DNA from: Chelatococcus sp.
Lineage (GTDB): Bacteria; Pseudomonadota; Alphaproteobacteria; Rhizobiales; Beijerinckiaceae
Assembly: GCA_003248805.1 (NCBI GenBank)
Contig: QFQY01000048.1
Span: 1 to 34,991, forward strand
Direction of reading: 5' to 3'
DNA: 34,991 nucleotides
This document shows, one piece after another, positions 13,970 through 21,177 of the stretch; position 1 is the first letter of the stretch; the number at the start of each line of letters is the position of its first letter. The position numbers and the translations under genes are program-made. The notes below the pieces were generated by a model. It made no database searches and was not told the origin of the DNA. It worked only from the letters and a program-made list of their open reading frames with translations.

Positions 13970-16305
13970 CGGCGTTTCCCGCCCGACTTGGCGCGGCCCT
14001 TCCCGAACGCGGCCGGCCCCTTCGCGCCGCGCGCCGGCGGACGGCCGCTGCGGCGCACGGGCAGGGCCGAGCGACCGGTCCGGCCCTCCGAAAGCAGCTC
14101 GAAGCGCAGGGCGCCGGCGACAGGCGCGGCCTCCACCAGTCGCACATGGACGCGGTCGCCCAGTCGCCAGCTCTCGCCGCTGCGCTCGCCGACCAGCGCA
14201 TGCGCCGCCTCGTCGAACCGATAGTAGTCGGCGCCGAGCGTCGAGGCGGGGATGAAGCCGTCGGCTCCCGTGCCGTCGAGCTTCACGAACAGGCCGGCAC
14301 GGTTCACCCCGCCGACCCGTCCGTCGAAGCTCGTCCCGATCTGGCCGGCGAGGAAATGCGCGATCAGCCGGTCGGTCGTCTCGCGCTCGGCCGCCATGGC
14401 GCGCCGCTCGGCCATCGAGATCCGCGTCGAGACCTCGCGGAGCTCGGCGAGCGTGGTCCCTTTCGCCAGCCCGTCCTCGCCTAAGCCCAGCCCGGCGACG
14501 AGCGCCCGGTGTACGACGAGGTCGGCATAGCGCCGGATCGGCGACGTGAAATGCGCATAGCGATGCAGGTTCAGCCCGAAATGCCCGTAGTTCTCGGCGA
14601 CATATTCGGCCTGTGCCTGCGTGCGCAGCACGACCTCGTTGATGAAGAGCTCGTTTTCCGTGCGCCTGACCATGGCGAGGATGCGGTTGAACAGGACCGG
14701 GCGCAGGGCGCCGTCCTTGGGCAGCTTGATCCCGATGGAAGCCAGCACCTCGCCCAGCGAGCGCATCTTCTCGAGCGAAGGCTCGTCATGGCAGCGGTAG
14801 ATCAGCAGGCTGCCCGCCTTCTCCAGCGTCTCTGCGGCCGCGACGTTGGCGAGGATCATGAACTCCTCGATCAGCCGATGCGCCGCCAGCCGCTCGGGCA
14901 CGATGACGCGGTCGACCGAGCCGTCGGGCTTGAGCACCAGCTTGCGCTCGGGCAGGTCGAGATCGAGCGGATGGCGGGCGTCGCGGGCGCGCGCCGCCGA
15001 GCCATAGGCGGCCCAGAGCGGCATCAGCACGCTGTCGCGGATCGGCCCCGTGGTGTCGTCGGTCTCGCCGTCGAAGGCGGCCTGGGCCTGCTGATAGGAG
15101 AGCTTGGCCGCCGAGCGCATCAGGATGCGATGGAAGGAATGGCTCTTCTTGGTGCCGTCAGCCTTCAGCACGAGCCTGACGGCCAGCGCCGGGCGATCCT
15201 CCCCGCCGCGCAGCGAGCACAGGTCGTTGGAGATCCGCTCCGGCAGCATCGGCACGACCCGGTCCGGGAAATAGACCGAGTTGCCGCGCTCCAGCGCCTC
15301 GCGGTCGAGCGCCGAGCCCGGCCGGACATAGGCCGCAACATCGGCGATGGCGACGGTGACGACATGGCCGCCGGGGTTGTTCGGATCGGTGTCGGGCGCG
15401 GCATGGACCGCGTCGTCGTGGTCCTTGGCGTCGGCGGGGTCGATCGTGACCAGCGGCAGCTCGCGCCAGTCCTCGCGGCCCTTCAGGCTCGCCCGGGGGG
15501 CGGCCTCGGCCTCCGCCAGCGTCGCCGGCGAGAATTCGTTGGGGATGCCGTGGGCGTGGATCGCGATCAGGCTGACCGCGCGCTCCGACTTCAGGGAGCC
15601 CAGCCGCTCGCGCACCTGCGCCTCTGGCGGGCCGAAGCGGCTCTCGCGGCGGAACGACACGGCGACGAGGTCGCCGTCCTGGGCGTCACCCGTTTGCCCC
15701 TTCGGGATCAGCGCCTCCTTGCCCTGCGCCTTCTTGTCGATCGGCACGAGCCGGCCGGAACCGTCGGGCAGGGCGCGGAAGATGCCGAGCACGCGCGCCT
15801 TGGCCTTGCCCATGACCTTGAGCACGCGTCCCGACCAGCCGACGCCCTCGACGCCGCGCAGCCGGTCGAGCTTCAGGAGCACCTGGTCGCCGATGCCGGG
15901 AGCCGGAGCGTCGCGCTTCACGCGCGAGACGCGCGGTCTCTCGACCAGGATGGCAGGCGGCGGCCCCTGTTCGGCCTCGTTCCATTCGAGCGGCTCGGCG
16001 ACGAGGTCGCCGTCGCGATCGCGCCGCTTGATCGCCGCGAGGAGAACGGGCGGCAGGGCGTTGCGGAGATGGACCGGCCGAACCGTCCCGTCGCCGCCGG
16101 TCTCGCCTTCCTCCTCCAGCTCCCGCAGCAGGCGCTTCAGCCAGATCTTGCCGCCCGAATCGAGCCGGAAGGCCTTGGCGATCTCGCGCCGGCCGACCTC
16201 GCGCCCGGCCGCGCGCTCCTGGTCGATGAAGTCGAGGACCGCCTGGCGGGAAATGTCGGAGGCCTTGTCGTCAGCCGCCGGAGGATGGGGAGTATGATGG
16301 GCCAC
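13966..16305 (-). CDS. rnr: Ribonuclease R
   Basis: A 3'-5' exoribonuclease of the RNR/RNB family that degrades structured RNA, about 779 residues from the GTG at 16305. It has an N-terminal helix-turn-helix-like region (ISRQAVLDFI...REIAKAFRL), two cold-shock-like OB domains, and the RNB catalytic domain with DPADAKDHDDAVHA (the Asp cluster binding Mg). FPDRVVPMLPERISNDLCSL and HFTSPIRRYADLVVHR follow. An S1 domain (FDGRVGGVNRAGLFVKLDG) precedes a basic Arg/Gly/Lys tail typical of RNase R. The start is the first in-frame initiator after a strong terminator hairpin; AAGAG 5-6 nt upstream is a modest ribosome site. Expression may be gated by the leader at 16341-16520. Confidence 0.95.
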   Translation of the reverse strand: MAHHTPHPPAADDKASDISRQAVLDFIDQERAAGREVGRREIAKAFRLDSGGKIWLKRLLRELEEEGETGGDGTVRPVHLRNALPPVLLAAIKRRDRDGDLVAEPLEWNEAEQGPPPAILVERPRVSRVKRDAPAPGIGDQVLLKLDRLRGVEGVGWSGRVLKVMGKAKARVLGIFRALPDGSGRLVPIDKKAQGKEALIPKGQTGDAQDGDLVAVSFRRESRFGPPEAQVRERLGSLKSERAVSLIAIHAHGIPNEFSPATLAEAEAAPRASLKGREDWRELPLVTIDPADAKDHDDAVHAAPDTDPNNPGGHVVTVAIADVAAYVRPGSALDREALERGNSVYFPDRVVPMLPERISNDLCSLRGGEDRPALAVRLVLKADGTKKSHSFHRILMRSAAKLSYQQAQAAFDGETDDTTGPIRDSVLMPLWAAYGSAARARDARHPLDLDLPERKLVLKPDGSVDRVIVPERLAAHRLIEEFMILANVAAAETLEKAGSLLIYRCHDEPSLEKMRSLGEVLASIGIKLPKDGALRPVLFNRILAMVRRTENELFINEVVLRTQAQAEYVAENYGHFGLNLHRYAHFTSPIRRYADLVVHRALVAGLGLGEDGLAKGTTLAELREVSTRISMAERRAMAAERETTDRLIAHFLAGQIGTSFDGRVGGVNRAGLFVKLDGTGADGFIPASTLGADYYRFDEAAHALVGERSGESWRLGDRVHVRLVEAAPVAGALRFELLSEGRTGRSALPVRRSGRPPARGAKGPAAFGKGRAKSGGKRR

Positions 16306-16340
16306 GTCGACTCTTTGCCATGGCCCGTCCTGCAGCGCCA

Positions 16341-16379
16341 GCCGCAAAGAAGAAGGGCTGCCCTTGCGGACAGCCCTTC
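16341..16379 (-). terminator. Strong intrinsic terminator/attenuator in the rnr leader
   Basis: On the minus strand, GAAGGGCTGTCC and GGGCAGCCCTTC form a 12-bp stem (one G·U) closed by a GCAA tetraloop, followed by TTCTTTGCGG. It lies 48 nt after the stop of the 25-codon leader ORF and 46 nt before the rnr GTG. It therefore ends a short leader transcript and must be read through, or bypassed by an internal promoter, for rnr expression. Confidence 0.85.
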
Positions 16380-16426
16380 CATTGTCGAACCGCGGCCCGG
16401 CGAACCGGAGCCGAAAGCGCGAAAAC

Positions 16427-16504
16427 TCACGCGGACAAGGAACCCCAGGTGAAGGAAGTCCAGGTCCACCCGCTCCGCACCAGCGGTTGATGACAATGAG
16501 ACAC
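16427..16504 (-). CDS. 25-residue Trp-rich leader peptide upstream of rnr
   Basis: A GTG-initiated ORF of 25 codons ending in TGA. The peptide starts with VSHCHQPLVRSG and continues WTWTSFTWGSLSA; Trp is at positions 13, 15 and 20. Its ribosome binding site is exceptional: AGGAGG at 16517-16512 with 7-nt spacing, within a 17-nt perfect complement to the 16S rRNA 3' end. An intrinsic terminator follows 48 nt after the stop and rnr follows that. The arrangement is that of an attenuator leader peptide or a small independent gene. I do not recognise a named family. A possible -35 element TTGACG is at 16575-16570 without a clear -10. Confidence 0.65.
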   Translation of the reverse strand: MSHCHQPLVRSGWTWTSFTWGSLSA

Positions 16505-16520
16505 TGGATCACCTCCTTTC

Positions 16521-16796
16521 AGTTGTTGCCGACGGAAAGAGGCTAGGGCGATTCCGGTTCTCCCGTAAACGTCAAAAAAGCGCACCGGCGAACCCTGCGT
16601 AAACCCCGTGAAACCGGGCGATTTCCGCTGCGGCGCAGCAGCCTGCGCAACCGCTGGGCTGGAATTGCCTACAAAGCAGGCAATTTTGGAAAATTCGCAT
16701 GATCGTTGCAGCGAGCCGGTGCCCGGCCGCAGGAAATGCCGCAGAACGCCCCGCTCGCCGCAAGGCGTTGGCCGCCCCGTCACTGCGCGCCGAGGA
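16521..16796. other. Non-coding region between the rnr leader and the urtA promoter
   Basis: About 275 bp without a supportable gene on either strand. It should hold the minus-strand promoter of the rnr leader (near 16540-16580) and upstream regulatory sequence for urtA, including the inverted repeat at 16663-16685. In related genomes topA commonly precedes rnr; no topA sequence is present here. Confidence 0.5.
16663..16685. promoter_or_regulatory. Inverted repeat, candidate upstream activator site of urtA
   Basis: AATTGCCT and AGGCAATT pair perfectly around ACAAAGC. The element is centred about 150 bp upstream of the start predicted from the sigma-54 promoter, a usual distance for an enhancer-binding protein such as NtrC. 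The arms do not match the classical NtrC consensus (TGCAC-N7-GTGCA) well, so the regulator is not identified. Confidence 0.45.
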
Positions 16797-16812
16797 TTGG
16801 CATGCCGTTTGC
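16797..16812 (+). promoter_or_regulatory. Sigma-54 (RpoN) type -24/-12 promoter of urtA
   Basis: TTGGCATGCCGTTTGC has the invariant GG (16799-16800) and GC (16811-16812) separated by exactly 10 nt, with TTGGCAtG and TTTGC close to the consensus. Transcription would start near 16824, giving a leader of about 100 nt before urtA. Nitrogen-limited, RpoN-dependent control of urea uptake is known for several bacteria and fits. Confidence 0.65.
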
Positions 16813-16921
16813 GTTCGTCCTCTCCGGGCTCGGAACAAGCCTGCCGACTTCCGCCACGAGGGGAAAGCTTCCCCGGTAGGGACGCCGAGGGAGCGGCCAA
16901 CTCAGAATGGTTCGGGGGACA

Positions 16922-18208
16922 ATGTCCGTGAACACCACTCGTCGTGCAATTCTCGGTGCCGCGCTCGCCGGCGCCACAGTCCTGGGTTCGTTCCTGCCGG
17001 CCACCGCGCAGGAAACCATCAAGGTCGGCATTCTTCACTCGCTCTCGGGCACCATGGCGATCTCCGAGACGACGCTGAAGGACGTCATGCTGATGCTCAT
17101 CGAGGAGCAGAACAAGAAGGGCGGCGTCCTCGGCAAGAAGCTCGAGGCGGTCGTGGTCGATCCGGCCTCGAACTGGCCGCTCTTCGCCGAGAAGGCGCGC
17201 GAGCTCATCACCAAGGACAAGGTCTCGGCCGTGTTCGGCTGCTGGACCTCGGTCTCGCGCAAATCCGTGCTCCCGGTCTTCAAGGAGCTGAACTCGATCC
17301 TGTTCTACCCCGTCCAGTATGAGGGCGAGGAGAGCGAGCGCAACGTCTTCTACACCGGCGCCGCGCCGAACCAGCAGGCCATTCCGGCGGTCGACTACCT
17401 GGCCAAGGAAGAAAAGGTCCAGCGCTGGGTTCTCGCCGGCACCGACTACGTCTACCCGCGCACCACCAACAAGATCCTCGAGGCCTATCTGAAGTCCAAG
17501 GGCGTGGCTCAGGAGGACATCCTGATCAACTACACGCCGTTCGGCCATTCCGACTGGCAGACGATCGTCTCCGATATCAAGAAGTTCGGCACCGCCGGCA
17601 AGAAGACCGCCGTGGTCTCGACCATCAACGGCGACGCCAACGTGCCCTTCTACAAGGAGCTCGGCAACCAGGGCATCAAGGCGACCGACATTCCGGTCGT
17701 GGCCTTCTCGGTCGGCGAGGAAGAGCTCGCCGGCATCGACACCAAGCCGCTCGTCGGCCATCTCGCCGCCTGGAACTACTTCCAGTCGGTCAAGACGCCG
17801 GAGAACGAAGCCTTCATCAAGCAGTGGAAGGCCTTCAAGAAGAACGACAAGGCCGTCACCAACGACCCGATGGAAGCCCATGTCATCGGCTTCGCCATGT
17901 GGGTGAAGGCTGTCGAGAAGGCCAAGTCCACCGATCCGGACAAGGTCATCGACGCCCTGCCGGGCATCGAGGCCCCGAACCTGACCGGCGGCATCTCCAA
18001 GATGCTCCCCAACCACCACATCACGAAGCCCGTGCTGATCGGCGAGATCAAGGCCGACGGCCAGTTCGATGTGGTCTCCAAGACCGGCCTCGTCGCTGGC
18101 GACGCCTGGTCCAAGGAGCTCGAGGGCTCGAAGGACCTGATCGGCGACTGGGTCGAGAAGAAGTGCGGCAACTTCAACGTCAAGACCGGCAAGTGCGGCG
18201 GCGCCTGA
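16922..18208 (+). CDS. urtA: Urea ABC transporter substrate-binding protein UrtA
   Basis: A 428-residue periplasmic binding protein of the UrtA/FmdD type, which captures urea (or short amides) for the UrtBCDE importer. The N-terminus MSVNTTRRAILGAALAG has a twin-arginine-like motif and a hydrophobic core; cleavage is likely after PATAQ. The mature protein starts ETIKVGILHSLSGTMAISET, and contains GCWTSVSRKSVLPVFKELN and LFYPVQYEGEESERNVFYTGAAPNQQ, the blocks that separate UrtA from amino-acid binding relatives. I chose 16922 because GGGGG lies just upstream and the signal peptide begins there; an in-frame ATG at 16907 is possible. The stop is followed by a terminator-like hairpin, consistent with excess of binding protein over permease. 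Confidence 0.96.
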   Translation: MSVNTTRRAILGAALAGATVLGSFLPATAQETIKVGILHSLSGTMAISETTLKDVMLMLIEEQNKKGGVLGKKLEAVVVDPASNWPLFAEKARELITKDKVSAVFGCWTSVSRKSVLPVFKELNSILFYPVQYEGEESERNVFYTGAAPNQQAIPAVDYLAKEEKVQRWVLAGTDYVYPRTTNKILEAYLKSKGVAQEDILINYTPFGHSDWQTIVSDIKKFGTAGKKTAVVSTINGDANVPFYKELGNQGIKATDIPVVAFSVGEEELAGIDTKPLVGHLAAWNYFQSVKTPENEAFIKQWKAFKKNDKAVTNDPMEAHVIGFAMWVKAVEKAKSTDPDKVIDALPGIEAPNLTGGISKMLPNHHITKPVLIGEIKADGQFDVVSKTGLVAGDAWSKELEGSKDLIGDWVEKKCGNFNVKTGKCGGA

Positions 18209-18238
18209 TCTTGCGGCGGCGCCTGACATCATGAGGGG

Positions 18239-18280
18239 GGAGGGCGGCAGGCGAGGATAATCTCCGCCGCCCTCCATTTT
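18239..18280 (+). terminator. Partial terminator/attenuator after urtA
   Basis: GGAGGGCGGC (18239-18248) pairs over 10 bp with GCCGCCCTCC (18266-18275), followed by ATTTTCG. The short T-tract suggests partial termination, which would lower expression of urtB-E relative to the binding protein. Confidence 0.6.
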
Positions 18281-18286
18281 CGAGAG

Positions 18287-18338
18287 CGGCCGCCCGGGCT
18301 CCTCGCAGTCACGGGCGGCCGGATCGACCTGGGGTCGA
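18287..18338 (+). other. Two further hairpins in the urtA-urtB gap
   Basis: CGGCCGCCCG (18287-18296) pairs perfectly over 10 bp with CGGGCGGCCG (18312-18321). Directly after, TCGACC (18324-18329) pairs with GGTCGA (18333-18338). With the preceding hairpin they make a tandem of three stem-loops in 100 nt, which could stabilise the 3' end of the urtA mRNA against 3'-5' exonucleases. Confidence 0.55.
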
Positions 18339-18442
18339 CCGCGGCGGATGCCCGCCTCGGGCCGGCCTCCGCGCCCGGACCGACGACATCTCCACCCGGC
18401 GCCATCTCCACGCAGTTCCCTTTGACCGCGACAAGCGAGCCG

Positions 18443-20035
18443 ATGCCTCTTCTCAACCGACTCCTGCTCGTCGTGCTTCTCGCGCTCCTGTCCCCGGCCA
18501 TGGCGCGGGCCCAGGGCGCCGACGAGGCCTTCACCCGGCTGAACGCCGACAGCTATTCCGACACGGCGCGGGCGATCGACATCCTGATCTCGACCGCGCA
18601 TCCCAACGCCGCCCTCGTCATCGAGGCGCTGGGCGACGGGCGGCTGATGGCCGGCGGGGGCGCGGTCGTCGTCAAGACCCGCGAGGGCGGCTTCGTCGAC
18701 GCCCGCACGGGCGCGGCCCTTCCCGCCGAGCCGGCGGGCTTGAGCGCGGTCCGGCTCAACAACAATGTGCGGCGCGTGGTACAGGGCGCGCTCGGCGGGC
18801 TGGGGCTGCTGGCGCCCGATCCGCAGAGGCGCATCGCCGCCGCCGAGGCGGTCTTCAAATCCCGCGACGCCGGCCTGCTGCCGGTGCTCGAAGCCGCGAT
18901 CGGCAAGGAGAGCGACGCCCGCGCCCGGGCCGCGCTGCGCCAGGCCCAGGCGGCGATCCTGATCGCCAAGAGCGACGCGCCCACGCTGGACCGCATCGCC
19001 GCCGTCGACGTGCTGGCGGCGCGGGGAGACCAGGACGCGCTCGCCACGCTGCGCTCGCTGCCGGCTGACGCGCCCGAAGGGCTCAGGGAGGCGCAGGCCA
19101 AGGCCTTATCCACCATCGAAGGCAAGCTCGCCTTGTGGCGCGCCGGCCAGAACCTCTGGTACGGGCTGTCGCTCGGCTCCGTGCTGCTGCTCGCCGCCAT
19201 CGGCCTCGCCATCACCTTCGGTGTGATGGGCGTCATCAACATGGCGCATGGCGAGATGGTCATGCTCGGCGCCTACACCACCTTCGTCGTCCAGGAGCTG
19301 ATCCGGGCGAAGGCGCCCTGGCTGTTCGACTATTCGCTCGCCATCGCCCTGCCGCTCGCCTTCCTCGTCTCGGGCGCCGTGGGCGTCGCCATCGAGCGCG
19401 GCGTGATCCGCTTCCTCTATGGCCGGCCGCTCGAGACGCTGCTGGCGACCTGGGGCATCAGCCTGATCCTGCAGCAGGCGGTTCGCACCGCCTTCGGCCC
19501 GACGAACCGGGAGGTCGGCGCGCCGTCCTTCATGTCGGGCGCCTTCGAGCTCGGCGGCCTCGCCATCACCTGGAACCGGCTCTGGATCATCGTCTTCACG
19601 GCGCTCGTCTTCGCCGCGCTGCTCGCCCTGCTGAAGCTGACGCCGATGGGCCTCCAGATGCGCGCCGTCACCCAGAACCGCCGCATGGCCTCGGCCATGG
19701 GCATCCGGACCGGGCGCATCGACGCGCTGACCTTCGGGCTGGGCTCGGGCGTGGCCGGGCTCGCCGGCGTCGCGCTCTCGCAGATCGACAATGTCAGCCC
19801 CAATCTCGGCCAGAGCTACATCATCGACTCCTTCATGGTCGTGGTCTTCGGCGGCGTCGGCAATCTCTGGGGCACGCTGGTCGGCGCCATGACGCTCGGC
19901 GTCGCCAACAAGCTGCTCGAGCCCTATGCCGGGGCCGTGCTGGGCAAGATCATCCTGCTCGTCTTCATCATCCTGTTCATCCAGAAGCGCCCGCGCGGCC
20001 TGTTCGCGCTCAAGGGCCGGGCGGTGGAAGCATGA
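18443..20035 (+). CDS. urtB: Urea ABC transporter permease UrtB
   Basis: A 530-residue inner-membrane permease of the LivH-like group. As in other UrtB proteins, a signal-like segment (LLNRLLLVVLLALLSPAMARAQ) precedes a soluble periplasmic region of about 200 residues (QGADEAFTRLNADSYSDTARAID). The permease domain follows: LAITFGVMGVINMAHGEMVMLGAY, the conserved EAA-like loop TPMGLQMRAVTQNRRMASAMGI, and VVVFGGVGNLWGTLVGAM near the C-terminus. The ATG at 18443 begins the signal segment; no strong Shine-Dalgarno is seen. The stop overlaps the urtC start as ATGA. It forms the translocation pore with UrtC. Confidence 0.95.
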   Translation: MPLLNRLLLVVLLALLSPAMARAQGADEAFTRLNADSYSDTARAIDILISTAHPNAALVIEALGDGRLMAGGGAVVVKTREGGFVDARTGAALPAEPAGLSAVRLNNNVRRVVQGALGGLGLLAPDPQRRIAAAEAVFKSRDAGLLPVLEAAIGKESDARARAALRQAQAAILIAKSDAPTLDRIAAVDVLAARGDQDALATLRSLPADAPEGLREAQAKALSTIEGKLALWRAGQNLWYGLSLGSVLLLAAIGLAITFGVMGVINMAHGEMVMLGAYTTFVVQELIRAKAPWLFDYSLAIALPLAFLVSGAVGVAIERGVIRFLYGRPLETLLATWGISLILQQAVRTAFGPTNREVGAPSFMSGAFELGGLAITWNRLWIIVFTALVFAALLALLKLTPMGLQMRAVTQNRRMASAMGIRTGRIDALTFGLGSGVAGLAGVALSQIDNVSPNLGQSYIIDSFMVVVFGGVGNLWGTLVGAMTLGVANKLLEPYAGAVLGKIILLVFIILFIQKRPRGLFALKGRAVEA

Positions 20036-21171
20036 TCACCCGCTTCCTCCTCCAGAACATGGATCGCCGGGGCCAGGTCTTCCTCGCGCTCGTCGCGCTG
20101 GTCGCCGTGCTGGTGCCGCTCTCGAACCTGCTGCTGCCGTCGGACAGTCCCTTGCACGTTCCGACCTCGACGATGTCGCTCTGGGGCAAGTATCTCTGCT
20201 ACGCCCTCCTGGCGCTCTCGCTCGATCTCGTCTGGGGTTATTGCGGCATCCTTTCGCTCGGCCACGGCGCCTTCTTCGCGCTCGGCGGCTACGCGATGGG
20301 CATGTATCTGATGCGCCAGATCGGCTCGCGCGGCGTCTACGGCAACCCGGTTCTGCCCGACTTCATGGTGTTCCTGAACTGGCAGGAGCTGCCCTGGTAC
20401 TGGTACGGCTTCTCCTCCTTCCCCTTCGCCATGCTGATGGTGCTGCTGGTCCCGGGCCTGCTCGCCTTCGTCTTCGGCTGGTTCGCCTTCCGCTCGCGCG
20501 TCACCGGCGTCTACCTCTCCATCATCACCCAGGCGCTGACCTACGCGCTGCTGCTCGCCTTCTTCCGCAACGACATGGGCTTCGGCGGCAACAACGGCCT
20601 GACCGATTTCAAGGACATTCTGGGCTTCAACGTGCAGGCGCAGACGACGCGGGCCGCGCTCTTCGCCATGACCTGCGTGATGCTGATCGCCGGCTTTCTG
20701 GTGGCGCGCGGCATCGTCACCTCGAAGCTCGGCAAGGTCGTCATCGCGATCCGCGACGCGGAATCGCGCACGCGCTTCCTCGGCTACCGTGTCGATCGCT
20801 TCAAGCTCTTCGTCTTCACGGTCTCGGCCTGCATGGCGGGGGTCGCCGGCGCGCTCTACGTGCCGCAGGTCGGCATCATCAATCCGGGCGAATTCGCGCC
20901 GGGCAACTCGATCGAGGTGGTGATCTGGGTCGCTGTCGGCGGCCGCGGCACGCTGGTGGGCGCGGCACTCGGCGCCGTGGTCGTCAACTGGGCCAAGACG
21001 ATGTTCACCTCGGGCTTCATGGCGCCCTACTGGCTGTTCGCGCTCGGCGCGCTCTTCGTCTTCGTCACCCTGTTCCTGCCCAAGGGCATTCTGGGCACGG
21101 CGCAGGAGCTGTGGAGCAGGCGCCCGGGCGCGGGCAGGGCCGCACCCGCGGCCGGCGCGGCGGCGGAGTAA
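20032..21171 (+). CDS. urtC: Urea ABC transporter permease UrtC
   Basis: A 379-residue LivM-like permease. UrtC-specific features are LDLVWGYCGILSLGHGAFFALGGYAMGMYLM and the long periplasmic segment PDFMVFLNWQELPWYWYGF. The cytoplasmic loop VVIAIRDAESRTRFLGYRVDRFK contacts the ATPases, and YVPQVGIINPGEFAPGNSIEVVIWVAVGGRGTL is near the C-terminus (each quoted in part of a conserved block). About ten membrane segments are apparent. It starts inside the urtB stop (ATGA) and ends 6 nt before urtD, so the permeases and first ATPase are tightly co-translated. Confidence 0.95.
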   Translation: MITRFLLQNMDRRGQVFLALVALVAVLVPLSNLLLPSDSPLHVPTSTMSLWGKYLCYALLALSLDLVWGYCGILSLGHGAFFALGGYAMGMYLMRQIGSRGVYGNPVLPDFMVFLNWQELPWYWYGFSSFPFAMLMVLLVPGLLAFVFGWFAFRSRVTGVYLSIITQALTYALLLAFFRNDMGFGGNNGLTDFKDILGFNVQAQTTRAALFAMTCVMLIAGFLVARGIVTSKLGKVVIAIRDAESRTRFLGYRVDRFKLFVFTVSACMAGVAGALYVPQVGIINPGEFAPGNSIEVVIWVAVGGRGTLVGAALGAVVVNWAKTMFTSGFMAPYWLFALGALFVFVTLFLPKGILGTAQELWSRRPGAGRAAPAAGAAAE

Positions 21172-21177
21172 ACGGCC

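Noticed and set aside
13527..14201. N-terminal extension of the Nudix ORF to 478 aa
   Set aside because: The extra residues are the out-of-frame reading of DUF983 and rnr; the Nudix start at 13526 overlaps the DUF983 stop and gives the normal family length.
16504..16520. 3' end of a 16S rRNA gene on the plus strand
   Set aside because: The 17-nt identity to the 16S terminus has no homology to 16S on its left nor a spacer tRNA or 23S to its right. It is better explained as an extended Shine-Dalgarno on the minus strand.
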